NCBI GenBank assembly: GCA_964455375.1
Contig: CAYVXE010000006.1
Location: 1-64,000, forward strand
Length of the DNA: 64,000 bases
Direction of reading: 5' to 3'
From: CAYVXE01 sp964455375
Lineage (GTDB): Bacteria; Zhuqueibacterota; Zhuqueibacteria; Oceanimicrobiales; Oceanimicrobiaceae
Shown: piece by piece, positions 37,833 through 48,100 of the stretch
How positions within the stretch are numbered: the stretch's first letter is position 1
Layout of the letters: each line of letters opens with the position of its first letter
Made by a program: the position numbers and the translations under genes
Notes under the pieces: model-generated
Databases searched by the model: none
Seen by the model: the letters and a program-made list of their open reading frames with translations, nothing else
Told to the model about the DNA's origin: nothing

Positions 37833-38930
37833 TCAGCGAAAACGCTGTTTCCGGTTGCGGATGTAATCCACAAAAATATATTCACCTAACTGATTCAATG
37901 ATGAATAGTACGCCCGCCCCTTATTCACTTCCGTCAGCTCTTTCACAAAATCCACCAGCCATGGGTCACTTGCCACCATAAATGTGGTAATGGCGATTTT
38001 GTTTTTGCGGCAGGCACGCGCTTCATTTAATGTTTGATTTATAATTCGCCGATCAAGCCCAAACGGATTCTTAAAAAGCCGACCGCGCACAAATATCGCA
38101 GACGGCTTCCCGTCCGTAACCATAAAAATTTGTTTATTGACATTGCGTTTACGCTTTAAGATACGCTGTGCGAGTTCCAATGCATCCTTCGTGTTGGTAT
38201 GATACGGCCCCACAGCGATTTTGTGAATATCATCCAGGTTGACTTCCAAAGCTTTATCCCCAAACACGGCCACGTGTAAACTATCCTTTGGGAAACGGGT
38301 GGTAATCATCTCTGCCAGCGCCAGCGCCACCTTTTTTGCCGGTGTAATTCTGTCTTCACCGTACAAAATCATGCTGTGGCTGATATCCAACAGCAGGACC
38401 GTCGCCACGGACGTTAGGTGTTCGGTTTCGTAAACTTCAAAATCTTCTTCTTTTAAATTGAAATTGTCCAGTCCGTCGCGTTGAATCGCATTTTTTATGG
38501 TAGCAGAGAAATCGATATTGGCTGCCTGGTCACCAAAGTGATACGGCTTTGTTTCACTCAGCCGTTCCACGCCTTCACCGGAATAGGGAGATTCATGCTC
38601 CCCGGGTGCATGCTTTTTGAGCGATGTGAATATTTCGCGCAATGCATCCTGCCGAATCCGTTTTGACCCTTTATGTGTTATAGATAGAATATCATTGTAC
38701 TCTTCGATAAAACCTTCTTTTTTTAGCCAATCCAGGAACGCTTCAAACCCCAATCCCTGCTTGTCATCGAAGACATTATATTCACGATCGAGTTCCGTCA
38801 TCATGTTCAAAGCTTCATTCACGTTGCCGTTGGTAAAGAGCAGCAACTGGTCAAACAGTTTCATCAACTCGTCGAACGTGAGCTTACTTTTATCCTGGCC
38901 TTCACGCCATTTTGAATAACGAAAAATCAT
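37833..38930 (-). CDS. VWA-domain protein, partner of AAA+ ATPase
   Basis: A 365-residue cytoplasmic protein. The N-terminal half is helical; the C-terminal half is a von Willebrand A domain with the metal-ion-dependent adhesion motif LLDISHS (D182, S184, S186) and later TNTKDALELAQ and VTDGKPS blocks. VWA proteins of this kind act with MoxR/BchI-type ATPases in protein-complex assembly or remodelling. The AAA+ gene is immediately downstream, though 187 nt separate them. Only a weak ribosome site precedes the ATG. No target is obvious from the neighbours. Confidence 0.85.
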   Translation of the reverse strand: MIFRYSKWREGQDKSKLTFDELMKLFDQLLLFTNGNVNEALNMMTELDREYNVFDDKQGLGFEAFLDWLKKEGFIEEYNDILSITHKGSKRIRQDALREIFTSLKKHAPGEHESPYSGEGVERLSETKPYHFGDQAANIDFSATIKNAIQRDGLDNFNLKEEDFEVYETEHLTSVATVLLLDISHSMILYGEDRITPAKKVALALAEMITTRFPKDSLHVAVFGDKALEVNLDDIHKIAVGPYHTNTKDALELAQRILKRKRNVNKQIFMVTDGKPSAIFVRGRLFKNPFGLDRRIINQTLNEARACRKNKIAITTFMVASDPWLVDFVKELTEVNKGRAYYSSLNQLGEYIFVDYIRNRKQRFR

Positions 38931-39005
38931 GATGACATCGATATATGAAAAGGGTTAAACATAAGTTAGTATTTTACGACTTGCCCAAAAGTTAGTTCCT
39001 GAACA

Positions 39006-42000
39006 TTATTTCTTCACCCAACCAGTCGTTTTTTTTGCTGGCGTTTTCACTGACGGCCGGGACGAAACCTTTTTTGCCGGAGATAACAGACCCAGTAATT
39101 TTTCCACTTGAAATCCGGATTTCTTTTCCGCCTGCAACCATTTTTCAATGACACTGAACTCTTCTACAATCAATTTTGCGATATTTCCTTTTTTCTTTTT
39201 ATTTGCCCCCACAGTGTCAATTACGGCGATTAGAAACAACCACGAACAAAGTTCTTCAAACCGTTCTTTGTTGAACCACAAAATATCATCATACCAGTTT
39301 ACCTGTAAAAATGATCGAACATCCTCTGACATAAGCCGCGCTTGCAGCAGGTGAAAGGCACGATCTTTTTTCGTTCCTGAAAGGTCAAACCATTTTTGCT
39401 GACCAATCAACAAAGCGACCAGATTTACCGATTTCTCCGCACTGGTTTCTCCGACGAAAGCTGCAACCAGGTTCTGCACCCGTTTGCGAAACAGCCAGTC
39501 ATCAAACAGACGTCTGCTGCTATTTTCGACATCTCCACCAGGCACGGCATACCCCGCTTTCCTAAGCAAAACCCAACTGAATAAAACGGCCCACGCCTCC
39601 TTCTTCCCAACTAACGTTTTTTGCATCCTTTTCATCGCCGAGCGGTATTTCCTTGAATTGGGTAACGGAAACAACGTTTCAAGATCGCTTAATTGGCAAA
39701 GCGCACCAATTTCTTTGAGAATAGCCGCGACCAGACTCTTTTCATGACCGGTTCCGGAAACGTGCTTTTTTATTTCAACAACAAAAGTGGCAAATTTATT
39801 TTCTATTTCTTCCAAAAACTTTTTATTGAGTCTCGATTTACTTTTACTTACCACCTCTGCATAAAACAATTCGAAAAATTGGCGGTTGAGCATACCGTCT
39901 AACGGTTCAAGTAAATGTCTCAGTGAAAGTTCCTGCACCTCCGCATGCACACTTCTAACACCGCTGCCGGCTAAATAGTGGTGAATCTGTGCATAATGAT
40001 GGAAACCATCATCGAGAATCACCTGAAAGTCGATGAAGACGTGGCGGTCATACGCATTCAATTCAAAGTAAAATCCCCGTTCGGAAATATCTTTGCAACT
40101 GCGGATGTATTCCAAACCGGAGACGACATCTTTGAACACACAAAATGCGCTTTCGTCTGCCGGTAAAGCAAGACCTTCGCTTATCTGTTTATGCAGAAGA
40201 ATGGGGTCATCATGTTCATTCGTTTTCTGACGAAATGGAACAGATGTCCTTACCCAGCCAGTGGCAGGGTCGAATTTATTATTGTAAACAACCAGGGCAC
40301 GTTCGTCTGCAAAACGGTTGGAAAAGACAAAAATGTTGTGATTCACATGACCTTGAGGCGTAACAAAATCATAAAAAAGAAAATTTTCCACCTCGGCAAA
40401 CAGATAACGTTTTTTCAAGAGGGGAAAAATCTCCCACTCGTGACGTTGCACCAACCCGTCGTTAACCTGTTCATCCCAGTAGGCTCGTCTGTACTCCATG
40501 CCGTATTTCTCATGAAACCCTTCAATTTGCCCGTGCCCAAACATGGGGAGACCCGGCATGGTTACCAACATCAGACAGGCGCCGAAATATTTATCCCCAT
40601 CCCCAAACTGCACGATGGCGGTGTCTTCATCGGGATTGTTTAAGAAGTTAACGTAGCGCTTCAAAATTTCAGGGTTGAACTGAATCGTATTGATGACGGT
40701 CTGACGGTACTTTTCATTTTCCTCGTTTTTGAGCATGTTCATAAATGCAGAATTGTAAACCCGATGCATGCCGAGAGTGCGCACGAAATACCCTTCCATA
40801 AGCCAGAAGGCTTCAGCGAGCAGAAGTGTGTCCGGGACTTCCTGTGCAACCCGGTCAACCACTTCACGCCAGAATTCCACCGGAATGCGGGCATTAAATT
40901 CCTTTTTCGTCAAACCATGCTCGGCACGGGATGGAATGTCTCCACCGCTTCCGGGTTCCGGAAACCACAGGCGCTGAAAATGCCGTTTGGCCAGCGTCAT
41001 GGCGGCATCAAAACGAATCACCGGAAACATGCGGGCCACATGCAAAATCTTTTGAATCACGGCCTCACGGACTTCAGGCATCAGATAATTGAGCTGTGCC
41101 GTATCGTTCCACGGCATGTTCGTCCCGTCATTTCCGTGATAAATGTAACGAACATCTCCGCTCCAGTAGTCTTCACGTTTAAACACGACCGCGGCATCGG
41201 AGCGATTGTAATATTTATCCTCGATAAAAACCCCATAACGCTGATCCCCGGAGAGATTCGGCCCGTTAAACGAATAGCCGGGAAATGGACTGTAAGGTAG
41301 TGAGATGAACCAATCGGGGTGCTCGCGAATCCACTTTGAATCAATGCCCGTGTGATTCGGAACCATGTCACACGTCAGGCGTATACCGTGCTGCCGACAC
41401 CGGGTTTTCAGATTCTGCAACGCGTCAGAACCGCCAACTTCCGCAGCAATTTCATAATCGAACAGCGAGTAAGCCGATGATTCCGCTTCAGGATTACCGC
41501 ACATTTGCTTTATGCGTCTGGAGGCTTCACTGCGCTGCCACACACCGATGAGCCACAAACCCGTAAATCCCCACGCAGCCAATTGATTCAACTCCTCATC
41601 AGGGATTTCATTTAAGTGTGTGATGGAACGGTTGTACTTCTTCGATAACTGCTCCATCCACACAAGCGCGCTCTTAGCGATTAAGACCAGACGAGGCATC
41701 CAGTGTAAATCGGCGCTGAATTGTTCCGGTTCAAATTCCACATCACCAAACTCAGCCACTTCTGTGGGCGCAGGTCCGAAGAAAACAGGCTTCACTTCTT
41801 CCTTGATAAAATCCAGACTGCTCAACAACCGCAACAAAAAATCACCCAGAAACATCCCCCACATTTCACTGATAAAACGCAATTGTGCTGCCAATGAATG
41901 CGGATTCGCCAAAGCCGGCTGCCGGAGCAAGGTCAATAAATCCAATTTCCCCGGGCCAAATCCCGGTTCTTTCTTAAAAAAAACAGCCAGGCTGGCCATG

Positions 42001-42590
42001 GTACTTTGATAAATGGTTTTTTCCCTGAGAACCGTATCATCAAATAATTCCTGAAAAGGCTGAAACGCCGGGTTCATGTTTGCCAGCCAGAGCATCAGCA
42101 TTTCTTCCAGGGTAATCAAACGGTTGGATGTGCCACCGGTTGAACCTTTCAGATAATTTTCCGGAGTCATTTTCCCTTTATAAACTTCCAGAGGCGGAAA
42201 TTCTTCCACAAACTTTTGCAGGACAATGTCCACTTTTCGTGTGCCGAAATCTGCCGTAAGATGATCCAGAGCCGATTTAAAGACTAGAGGATTCACTTGC
42301 TGCCGATAAAGTGCAACCGCTTTGTGAAGTAATTCGTCAATGAGACCCAGCGCGTTTATTTGGCTGGCCTGCACCGCGCGCTCAGGATGACTCGTGAGAT
42401 CACGGCCGGCATTCATTTTTTCAGCAAACAGGCGTGCGGCGTGAAAATTTGCAAACACCACATTCCCGGATGACGAAAACAGGTGCTCATCAAATGCGTA
42501 CTTTTTGCGCGCTTGTTGAGAAATGTGAAACTGGACAAAATGAGCATATTTTGTCCACTTACTCAAACTGCAAATCCTTAAAATGTACAA
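39006..42590 (-). CDS. Very large cytosolic GH13 alpha-amylase-family enzyme
   Basis: About 1190 residues with no signal peptide. The N-terminal ~300 residues are helical and unassigned (a VVFANFHAARLFAEKMN block near 47-62). The GH13 barrel follows, with region I CDMVPNHTG, nucleophile in VIRFDAAM (near 526), acid in LLLAEAF (near 590), and an atypical region IV NNPDEDTAI (near 650) where the usual NHD histidine is absent. The last ~400 residues are helical and unassigned. It probably acts on intracellular glycogen or maltodextrin. The start is uncertain: there is no ATG early; TTG codons at 42590 and 42566 are candidates. A palindrome at 42532-42557 lies over the first codons. Downstream lies the VWA gene (75 nt). 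Confidence 0.82.
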   Translation of the reverse strand: MYILRICSLSKWTKYAHFVQFHISQQARKKYAFDEHLFSSSGNVVFANFHAARLFAEKMNAGRDLTSHPERAVQASQINALGLIDELLHKAVALYRQQVNPLVFKSALDHLTADFGTRKVDIVLQKFVEEFPPLEVYKGKMTPENYLKGSTGGTSNRLITLEEMLMLWLANMNPAFQPFQELFDDTVLREKTIYQSTMASLAVFFKKEPGFGPGKLDLLTLLRQPALANPHSLAAQLRFISEMWGMFLGDFLLRLLSSLDFIKEEVKPVFFGPAPTEVAEFGDVEFEPEQFSADLHWMPRLVLIAKSALVWMEQLSKKYNRSITHLNEIPDEELNQLAAWGFTGLWLIGVWQRSEASRRIKQMCGNPEAESSAYSLFDYEIAAEVGGSDALQNLKTRCRQHGIRLTCDMVPNHTGIDSKWIREHPDWFISLPYSPFPGYSFNGPNLSGDQRYGVFIEDKYYNRSDAAVVFKREDYWSGDVRYIYHGNDGTNMPWNDTAQLNYLMPEVREAVIQKILHVARMFPVIRFDAAMTLAKRHFQRLWFPEPGSGGDIPSRAEHGLTKKEFNARIPVEFWREVVDRVAQEVPDTLLLAEAFWLMEGYFVRTLGMHRVYNSAFMNMLKNEENEKYRQTVINTIQFNPEILKRYVNFLNNPDEDTAIVQFGDGDKYFGACLMLVTMPGLPMFGHGQIEGFHEKYGMEYRRAYWDEQVNDGLVQRHEWEIFPLLKKRYLFAEVENFLFYDFVTPQGHVNHNIFVFSNRFADERALVVYNNKFDPATGWVRTSVPFRQKTNEHDDPILLHKQISEGLALPADESAFCVFKDVVSGLEYIRSCKDISERGFYFELNAYDRHVFIDFQVILDDGFHHYAQIHHYLAGSGVRSVHAEVQELSLRHLLEPLDGMLNRQFFELFYAEVVSKSKSRLNKKFLEEIENKFATFVVEIKKHVSGTGHEKSLVAAILKEIGALCQLSDLETLFPLPNSRKYRSAMKRMQKTLVGKKEAWAVLFSWVLLRKAGYAVPGGDVENSSRRLFDDWLFRKRVQNLVAAFVGETSAEKSVNLVALLIGQQKWFDLSGTKKDRAFHLLQARLMSEDVRSFLQVNWYDDILWFNKERFEELCSWLFLIAVIDTVGANKKKKGNIAKLIVEEFSVIEKWLQAEKKSGFQVEKLLGLLSPAKKVSSRPSVKTPAKKTTGWVKK
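42532..42557. promoter_or_regulatory. Palindrome over the start of the large GH13 gene
   Basis: TGGACAAAAT, 6-nt spacer, ATTTTGTCCA: a perfect 10-bp inverted repeat. It may be an operator or an mRNA hairpin at the translation start. Its sequence differs from the LacI-type operators at 31.9 kb. Confidence 0.5.
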
Positions 42591-42623
42591 TCAGCTTCCC
42601 CGCTTTCTAACTTAATTCATGCC

Positions 42624-42659
42624 TGACCAGCAACTTGACCATTTTTGTCTTGCTGGTCA
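42624..42659. promoter_or_regulatory. Inverted repeat upstream of the large GH13 gene
   Basis: TGACCAGCAA, 16-nt spacer, TTGCTGGTCA, a perfect 10-bp inverted repeat with a second nested pair TTGACCA/TGGTCAA. No T-tract follows, so an operator is more likely than a terminator. A TATAAT hexamer sits further upstream at 42710-42715. Confidence 0.45.
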
Positions 42660-42737
42660 ATCACTCATTAAAATCATGTACAACACACCAATTTCTTAAT
42701 GAATTGTTGATTATATACAAAAATTCCGGGCAGGATT

Positions 42738-42783
42738 TAAAAAAGAAGAGACATTGCAAACCGGCAAGACCGGTCTTACAATG
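42738..42783 (-). terminator. Intrinsic terminator after the SRPBCC gene
   Basis: On the minus strand, CATTG..ACCGG pairs with CCGGT..CAATG (about 13 pairs, one bulge, loop TCTTG), followed by a T-rich run. The stem begins in the last codons of the SRPBCC gene. Confidence 0.65.
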
Positions 42784-43207
42784 GTTTTTCCGTTCCCTCG
42801 ATAATCCGCTTAATGCGCAAATTATCCTTTTCCATACCTTCACTGAGGGCATGAATAATTTCTTCCGTAAGGTCATCCGTATAAATCCCTTTCCGCCGCA
42901 TCAACGTCCCTTCATTGAGAGGTTTCAGTTGGATGATGCCTTCTCCATTCAATGGCCCGCCATACCGTTTATAGACGATCTTTTCTTTCTCGACGAACTC
43001 GGTTATTTTAACCTGATATTTTACTTCTGTGGAATGACTGCCACCGGCGATCACTGTGGCCTTTGTGCCGACGCCTGCTTTTCCGTCGGTATAGCCATTC
43101 ACATTTTGCACAAAGTAAAATATTTTTTCCCAGTTCGCAGGATGAACATAAGCCCAAACATCTGCTATGGGTGCATCAATTTCGATGGAACGAATTATTT
43201 CCGTCAT
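42776..43207 (-). CDS. SRPBCC (START-like) domain protein
   Basis: About 143 residues. The pattern EIIRSIEIDAPIADVWAYV at the N-terminus, central beta strands (GTKATVIAGG, VKYQVKITEF) and a C-terminal long helix fit polyketide-cyclase/SRPBCC ligand-binding folds. The ligand is unknown. The ATG at 43207 is chosen because AAGGAG lies 7 nt upstream; the open frame extends 10 codons further. It follows a small unknown gene by 37 nt and probably shares its transcript, ending at the terminator at its 3' end. Confidence 0.8.
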   Translation of the reverse strand: MTEIIRSIEIDAPIADVWAYVHPANWEKIFYFVQNVNGYTDGKAGVGTKATVIAGGSHSTEVKYQVKITEFVEKEKIVYKRYGGPLNGEGIIQLKPLNEGTLMRRKGIYTDDLTEEIIHALSEGMEKDNLRIKRIIEGTEKPL

Positions 43208-43244
43208 ACTGAAACTCCTTAATATTACAGACCACAACCCGCCG

Positions 43245-43610
43245 TTAGGCAGGTACTGTTGCTGGATCTAATGCCATGGCTACTTTTTCTTTAATCTGTG
43301 GATCATAAACTTTATTAAGCAAATTATTCAAAGAGGTATCTGCGGCTGACCAGTTATTCATTGACATGGCTTTATTGCAGAACAAAAAATATCCGTCAGG
43401 ACATTTGAAAAGCCGCACACTCTTACAGTCTCCCACATACCCTAATTTCGCTATCTCTTCCCCTTTAAAGGTAACTTCTGAATGACTTATTAAAAGAATC
43501 CGGCTGACACTTTGAATTTGCTTAATAAAATGACGGCCTTCTGTGGTTAACAAAATAGTTTCTACATCTAACTTAACATTATCTTTTGGTTGTACTGTTT
43601 TTTCAGACAT
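43245..43610 (-). CDS. Hypothetical 121-residue protein
   Basis: I do not recognise the family. The protein is soluble, with a likely mixed alpha/beta fold: the strands ILLISHSEVTFKG and GYFLFCNK alternate with helices, and one CKSVRLFKCPDG segment carries two cysteines. AGGAG lies before the ATG at normal spacing, and the SRPBCC gene follows closely, so it is likely a real expressed gene. No function is proposed. Confidence 0.65.
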   Translation of the reverse strand: MSEKTVQPKDNVKLDVETILLTTEGRHFIKQIQSVSRILLISHSEVTFKGEEIAKLGYVGDCKSVRLFKCPDGYFLFCNKAMSMNNWSAADTSLNNLLNKVYDPQIKEKVAMALDPATVPA

Positions 43611-43931
43611 GCACGCATCTCCTGTTTCAGCGATAGCTCATTTAATGAAAACAAAATTAAGAAGATTCAACAGAAAATGCAAGGGAAATTGGTGGAATGA
43701 TGAAACGGTTTAGCTGAGTCTTGCAAAGCCTGGAGCCGCCAAAAATTTTATCTCGAATTCACAGAGCGTAGGCATAGCACGATATAAAATCAAGGGGTTA
43801 CAGCCTTCGACTCCGCTCAGGTGGAAGCAGGAAATTACTTTACTTACAGAGAAAAACAGGAAGAAAGCGAGGATACTTTTTAACGACAAAAAATTTTACG
43901 GTTCATCGCGTCAGGACTTATACAGGATTGC
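43611..43931. other. Intergenic region with decayed repeat fragments
   Basis: No gene visible. Short pieces resembling the dispersed repeats occur (CTTCGACTCCGCTCAGGTGG near 43807; an ACAGAGCGTAGGC piece near 43760). Confidence 0.35.
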
Positions 43932-44909
43932 TCAATGAAATTCACTGCACGACGCGCCTTCGCTGAAACAAGCATAGCATCGTTGGTGCTTGAGCATGAC
44001 CCTGTACTTCATAGCTTCCGCCAGGGTTGAACCAAGCGCATAATCATAATCATCATCGACCAGGGTACAGGGATAGACCGCCATTTTACCATTTTTTTTC
44101 AGCACCATTTTACTGTAATTGCACATAAAAGATTCCCGGCTGCTTTTATCTTTGTACGTGGTCATACAGTTTTCAGTTATGTGAGGCGTTGCCACCGCGG
44201 CGCCCGGTGTGAAAAGTTCCGGGAAGGTTACGATATTTAATCCGGTCGGTAACCCGGTATTCATAAAGTGTGATTTATACGCTTGATGCACCTGCGCCTT
44301 ATTCTCTCCGCACTCGCTGCGTCTGGCAATCGACACACCAAATCCGTGTTCATGCAAAAGAGCCATGGACTGCAGCGCTTTATGAAAATTACCGCTTCCA
44401 CGCTCAATATCGTGTTTCTCCGCATCAGGATAATCTAAACTGATGCGAAAATGCAACTGGTTCTTCTGCTTCTGCAAGGGCAAAATGTCCGAGATGCGTT
44501 TTTGCAGCGGGTCGGTACCATTGGTCAAAACCAGACACGGCCGTAGCTGCAGTGCATAATCCAATATGTTGATAATATCAGCAATGACAAACGGTTCTCC
44601 GCCGGTAAAACAAAACTGCTTAACGTCGAAATTCAAAGCTTCATCAATAAACGGTTTTGCATCTGACAACCGAAGCGATTCAATGCGATTATCCCCCGGT
44701 TTCGATCCCTCCAAACAAAAAGAGCATTCCAAATTACAAATTGTTCCGGTGTGAAACCAGACTTCCCGCAACAACTGCGGCTGAATATATCCTCTCGGCT
44801 TTCCATCCGGGGTGATGAGCCACTCGGTTTTGTTCGTGTGATAAAACGGTTCCTCCCGGTCACCACCGGATTCGATCTTCGTTTCCATTGATTTTTGTTC
44901 GGAATACAT
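43932..44909 (-). CDS. Radical SAM protein with C-terminal cysteine cluster
   Basis: About 325 residues. The [4Fe-4S] site is ICNLECSFC (C59, C63, C66, a CxxxCxxC motif), with CFTGGEPF (about 101-108) for SAM binding. The C-terminal part has further cysteines (ENCMTTY, MCNYS, YPCTL, CYACF, ASCSEF), suggesting a SPASM/twitch-type auxiliary cluster. Such enzymes modify peptides or proteins, or act on small molecules; the substrate here is unknown. GGAGG precedes the ATG with 4 nt. Downstream, 321 nt separate it from the small unknown gene. A short open frame of 38 codons lies just upstream. Confidence 0.85.
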   Translation of the reverse strand: MYSEQKSMETKIESGGDREEPFYHTNKTEWLITPDGKPRGYIQPQLLREVWFHTGTICNLECSFCLEGSKPGDNRIESLRLSDAKPFIDEALNFDVKQFCFTGGEPFVIADIINILDYALQLRPCLVLTNGTDPLQKRISDILPLQKQKNQLHFRISLDYPDAEKHDIERGSGNFHKALQSMALLHEHGFGVSIARRSECGENKAQVHQAYKSHFMNTGLPTGLNIVTFPELFTPGAAVATPHITENCMTTYKDKSSRESFMCNYSKMVLKKNGKMAVYPCTLVDDDYDYALGSTLAEAMKYRVMLKHQRCYACFSEGASCSEFH

Positions 44910-45124
44910 CAAACCTCCAGGAATTCACCTATGTTTTAAATTAAGAAGGATTTCAATAATGTTTTGACCAATAAACAGCTTTTAATGTGACCTGCGAAAT
45001 GAAGAAATCTTTCAACGAATATGCTTTTGTTCTTTTCAAAACGTTTAAACATTACGTAAAATGAGGTAAAAATGCAAGGAAAATTCTCCGCGGTTTCTTC
45101 CTGAAATGTGTAAAGAAAACAAGA

Positions 45125-45157
45125 AACCCTGACAAAGTTTGAAACTCTGCCAGGGTT
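45125..45157 (-). terminator. 33-nt hairpin after the BNR protein gene
   Basis: A 15-bp stem (two G-T pairs) with a 3-nt loop, AACCCTG on the outer arm, followed on the minus strand by a T-rich run. It lies 40 nt after the stop of the BNR gene. It has the same length and design as the palindrome at 63727. Confidence 0.7.
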
Positions 45158-45197
45158 AAGGAATGTGGATTCCCGCTTCCGCAGGGAGGACCATTTT

Positions 45198-48100
45198 TTA
45201 CTTCAACAGCATCATCTTATGAGACTCGACAAATCGTTTACCGTTAGCGGATGATGTCTCTCCGGCTTCGATACGGTAAAAATAAACCCCGCTGGAAACT
45301 GCTTTGCCAAACTCATCTGTGCCGTCCCACTGCACACTGTGAAGTCCTGCCGTCTGTTTCTCTGCATCGACCAGCGTCCGAACTCTCTGGCCAATAACGT
45401 TATAAATAAACAATTTAACGTTTGTGGCCCGCGGCAACGCATAATTAATTTGCGTTGTCGGGTTAAACGGATTTGGGTAATTCGGCAGAAGTGCAAATGT
45501 CTTTGGTAGAGATTCTTTCGTCGCTACAGACGTCAGATTCGGCTGAATGGACAAATTGTCGATCGCCCAACCCCACCCGTTGGTTGCCGGATCGGCAAAA
45601 AGCCGAAAGCGAACGATAATTTCATCGCCGGGGGCAAACGCGTCCAACAGGTTAATGTCGTGGGTTACGAACATGTCCGAGGTTCCCACAGATTGGCTAT
45701 TCCACGCGGTAAGCCAGGCAGCATTTGCGCGGGCATCGTAGCCATCCGCTAAAGGCAGCCAAGTGGAACCGTTGTCTTTGGAGGCTTCAACGACGACAAA
45801 ATCATAAAACCCTTGTTGACCGAAAACACTATTGACTTCGCCAGGTTCAACGATGGCGATATCCTCGTAGCTCAGAGTTGCATTGGTTGCAGTTGCAGCC
45901 ACTGTGATTGGGTGCAGCAGCAAGGCGGTGAGCTCCGTATCATCCGGGTAATTATGGGTTGAATGCAACGCCGTACTCGGAAAACCAAAGATGAATTTCT
46001 TCGAAAAGCCGACGAGGTTAAGATCAGCCACACTGCCGTTGAAATCATTGGTGTACCCATCGAGTGTCGCTAACAGGGGAAAAACATCTATCTCTTGGCT
46101 CCGTGTCATAAAACTCTTGCCGTCCTTAAAAGACGCCACGTGCACGGAAACGGTTTTCGTCGCCGGATCGATGTTAAATTCCAGCGTCGTGTCAGTATTG
46201 GCGGCCGTTGCGCCAATACTGAATGTATTGACATTACCCACAAATACAGCCGTGGAATCATAATCCGAAAGCAAATTCAATTGCACCTGAATTAACCCGG
46301 CTGCACCGCCACCGGCTTTTACCAATTCCGGCGCTAAGGTCACCGCCGGGGGTTTATACCCGGCCAACTGCGGCAGCTCAACAGACCAGACGCCGAGACC
46401 GTGTGTCGCCACCACCACTTCGTTATTGACGATGACCATTTCGTACACCGCGACCGCCGGTAAACCGTTATCCGCAAAAGCCCAGTTGGCGCCGCCATCC
46501 GTGGACTCAAAAATACCGATTTCCGTACCCGCCCAGAGGATGTTGGTGTCGAATGGCATGACCAGCAGACTGTAAACTGCTACATCCGGAAAACCGTTAC
46601 TGCTGGTACTATTTGTGCCGAAACCGGAAATGTCGGTCCAGGTCTGGCCTAAATTATCCGTGCGCAGAATTTTCGGCGCTTGTGCAAAAGAGAACAGCGC
46701 GAAGGCCGTATTCAGCAGTGTCGGATGCGTTTCCAAACCGGAAATGCGCCCAAGGGAGACATCCGGGAAAACATTCGTTGAGTCAAAACTCAACCCGCCA
46801 TCGTGCGAAACAAACAGCGGGCTGCTATCCAACATTGCAGCTCCCTGCCAAACAATCTGCGGATCGGCTAAGGAAATTTTAATCTGTGAAGAACTGCTGG
46901 TACCGATAAAACCGGACGGTATGGGAATCAATTGCCAACTGGAGGCGAAATCATCCGAACGCCAGACTCCGGAGCTGCCAAGCGCAAAGACCAAATCCGG
47001 ATTCTGTTTGGACTTGGCAATTTTGGTAAAAAACGGCGCGCTGCCTGAACCCTGGTCAGACAAACCGTTTGCACTTGCCACAGCTTCCCAGGTACTGCCA
47101 CCATCTGTGGAACGAAAAATGTTATTAAACTGCGACGATTCCAGCATTTTATTCGCATCGCCATAATGCCAGACCGCTTCGAAACCATCGCCGCTGGGCG
47201 CGTCAACCCAACCGGTCGTGGCCGACGGATTCACCGGTGACACCCAACTGCCGTTATCCTGCGTGCCGCCGATATAGCGGTCGGCGCCGTTCATTTTATC
47301 CACCCCGTAAAATTGCGTGGTTACAAATCCGCTCTTAATCTGGCTGAACGTAGTGCCGCCATCGTCGGATTTGGAAATACCGCCGTCATTGGCATTGATG
47401 AGGCGAAAACTTTGCGTCGCCGGGTCTGTGGGTACCAAAACGATATTGTGCTGATCCACATGCACGCCTTTTGTGGTACCGCCGAACTGTCCGTAACCAT
47501 CCGTGACGTTGGTTGTGAAGACCTCCTTAGTAATTAGTTGACCCCATTTAATACGCAAAGTGGCATCCGGCAGGTTATTCGGGTCAAATGCACCGCCGGC
47601 TGCCAATACCGGCCAGATAAAATAAAGCTGTTTAAACTCATGCCCGCCGGTCTGCGCTATATTCGGATTGGGATTAACCGCATCATACGGTACGGCATGC
47701 ACAAACATGTATTCGCGGGTCGTTTCCGTATTAAATGGCCCAAGTTCCCATTGGCCATTCCGCGTCTGGTCTCTGAAAGAAAACATCAACTGCTGGTTGT
47801 GGTCTGTATCCCAGACTTCAAACGGCACGTCCACATAATCCTGATAGGTATATTGGTTTGCCGGCACACCGGTGGTGGCCCCTGTCGGCACTAAAAATCG
47901 ATGCGCTTTTTGTGATTTTCCCGGTCCGAAGCGTATTTCGATGGTGGCAAAATCTGCGCTGCTCGCGGTTCCAAAATCAATACCGCCACCGCCCAAAGCG
48001 CCGCCAAAGTTTACTAATGACAGAAAAGAAGCGGTATTTTCGAAATCGATACCCGTCACCTGAAATCCGGTGGTATCGGTTCCGGTGCCCAGGTCCAACC

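Noticed and set aside
40764..41300. 178-residue plus-strand open frame
   Set aside because: Complement of the GH13 catalytic region of the large enzyme.
42635..43222. 195-residue plus-strand open frame
   Set aside because: Antisense to the SRPBCC gene and the terminator region; no family resemblance.
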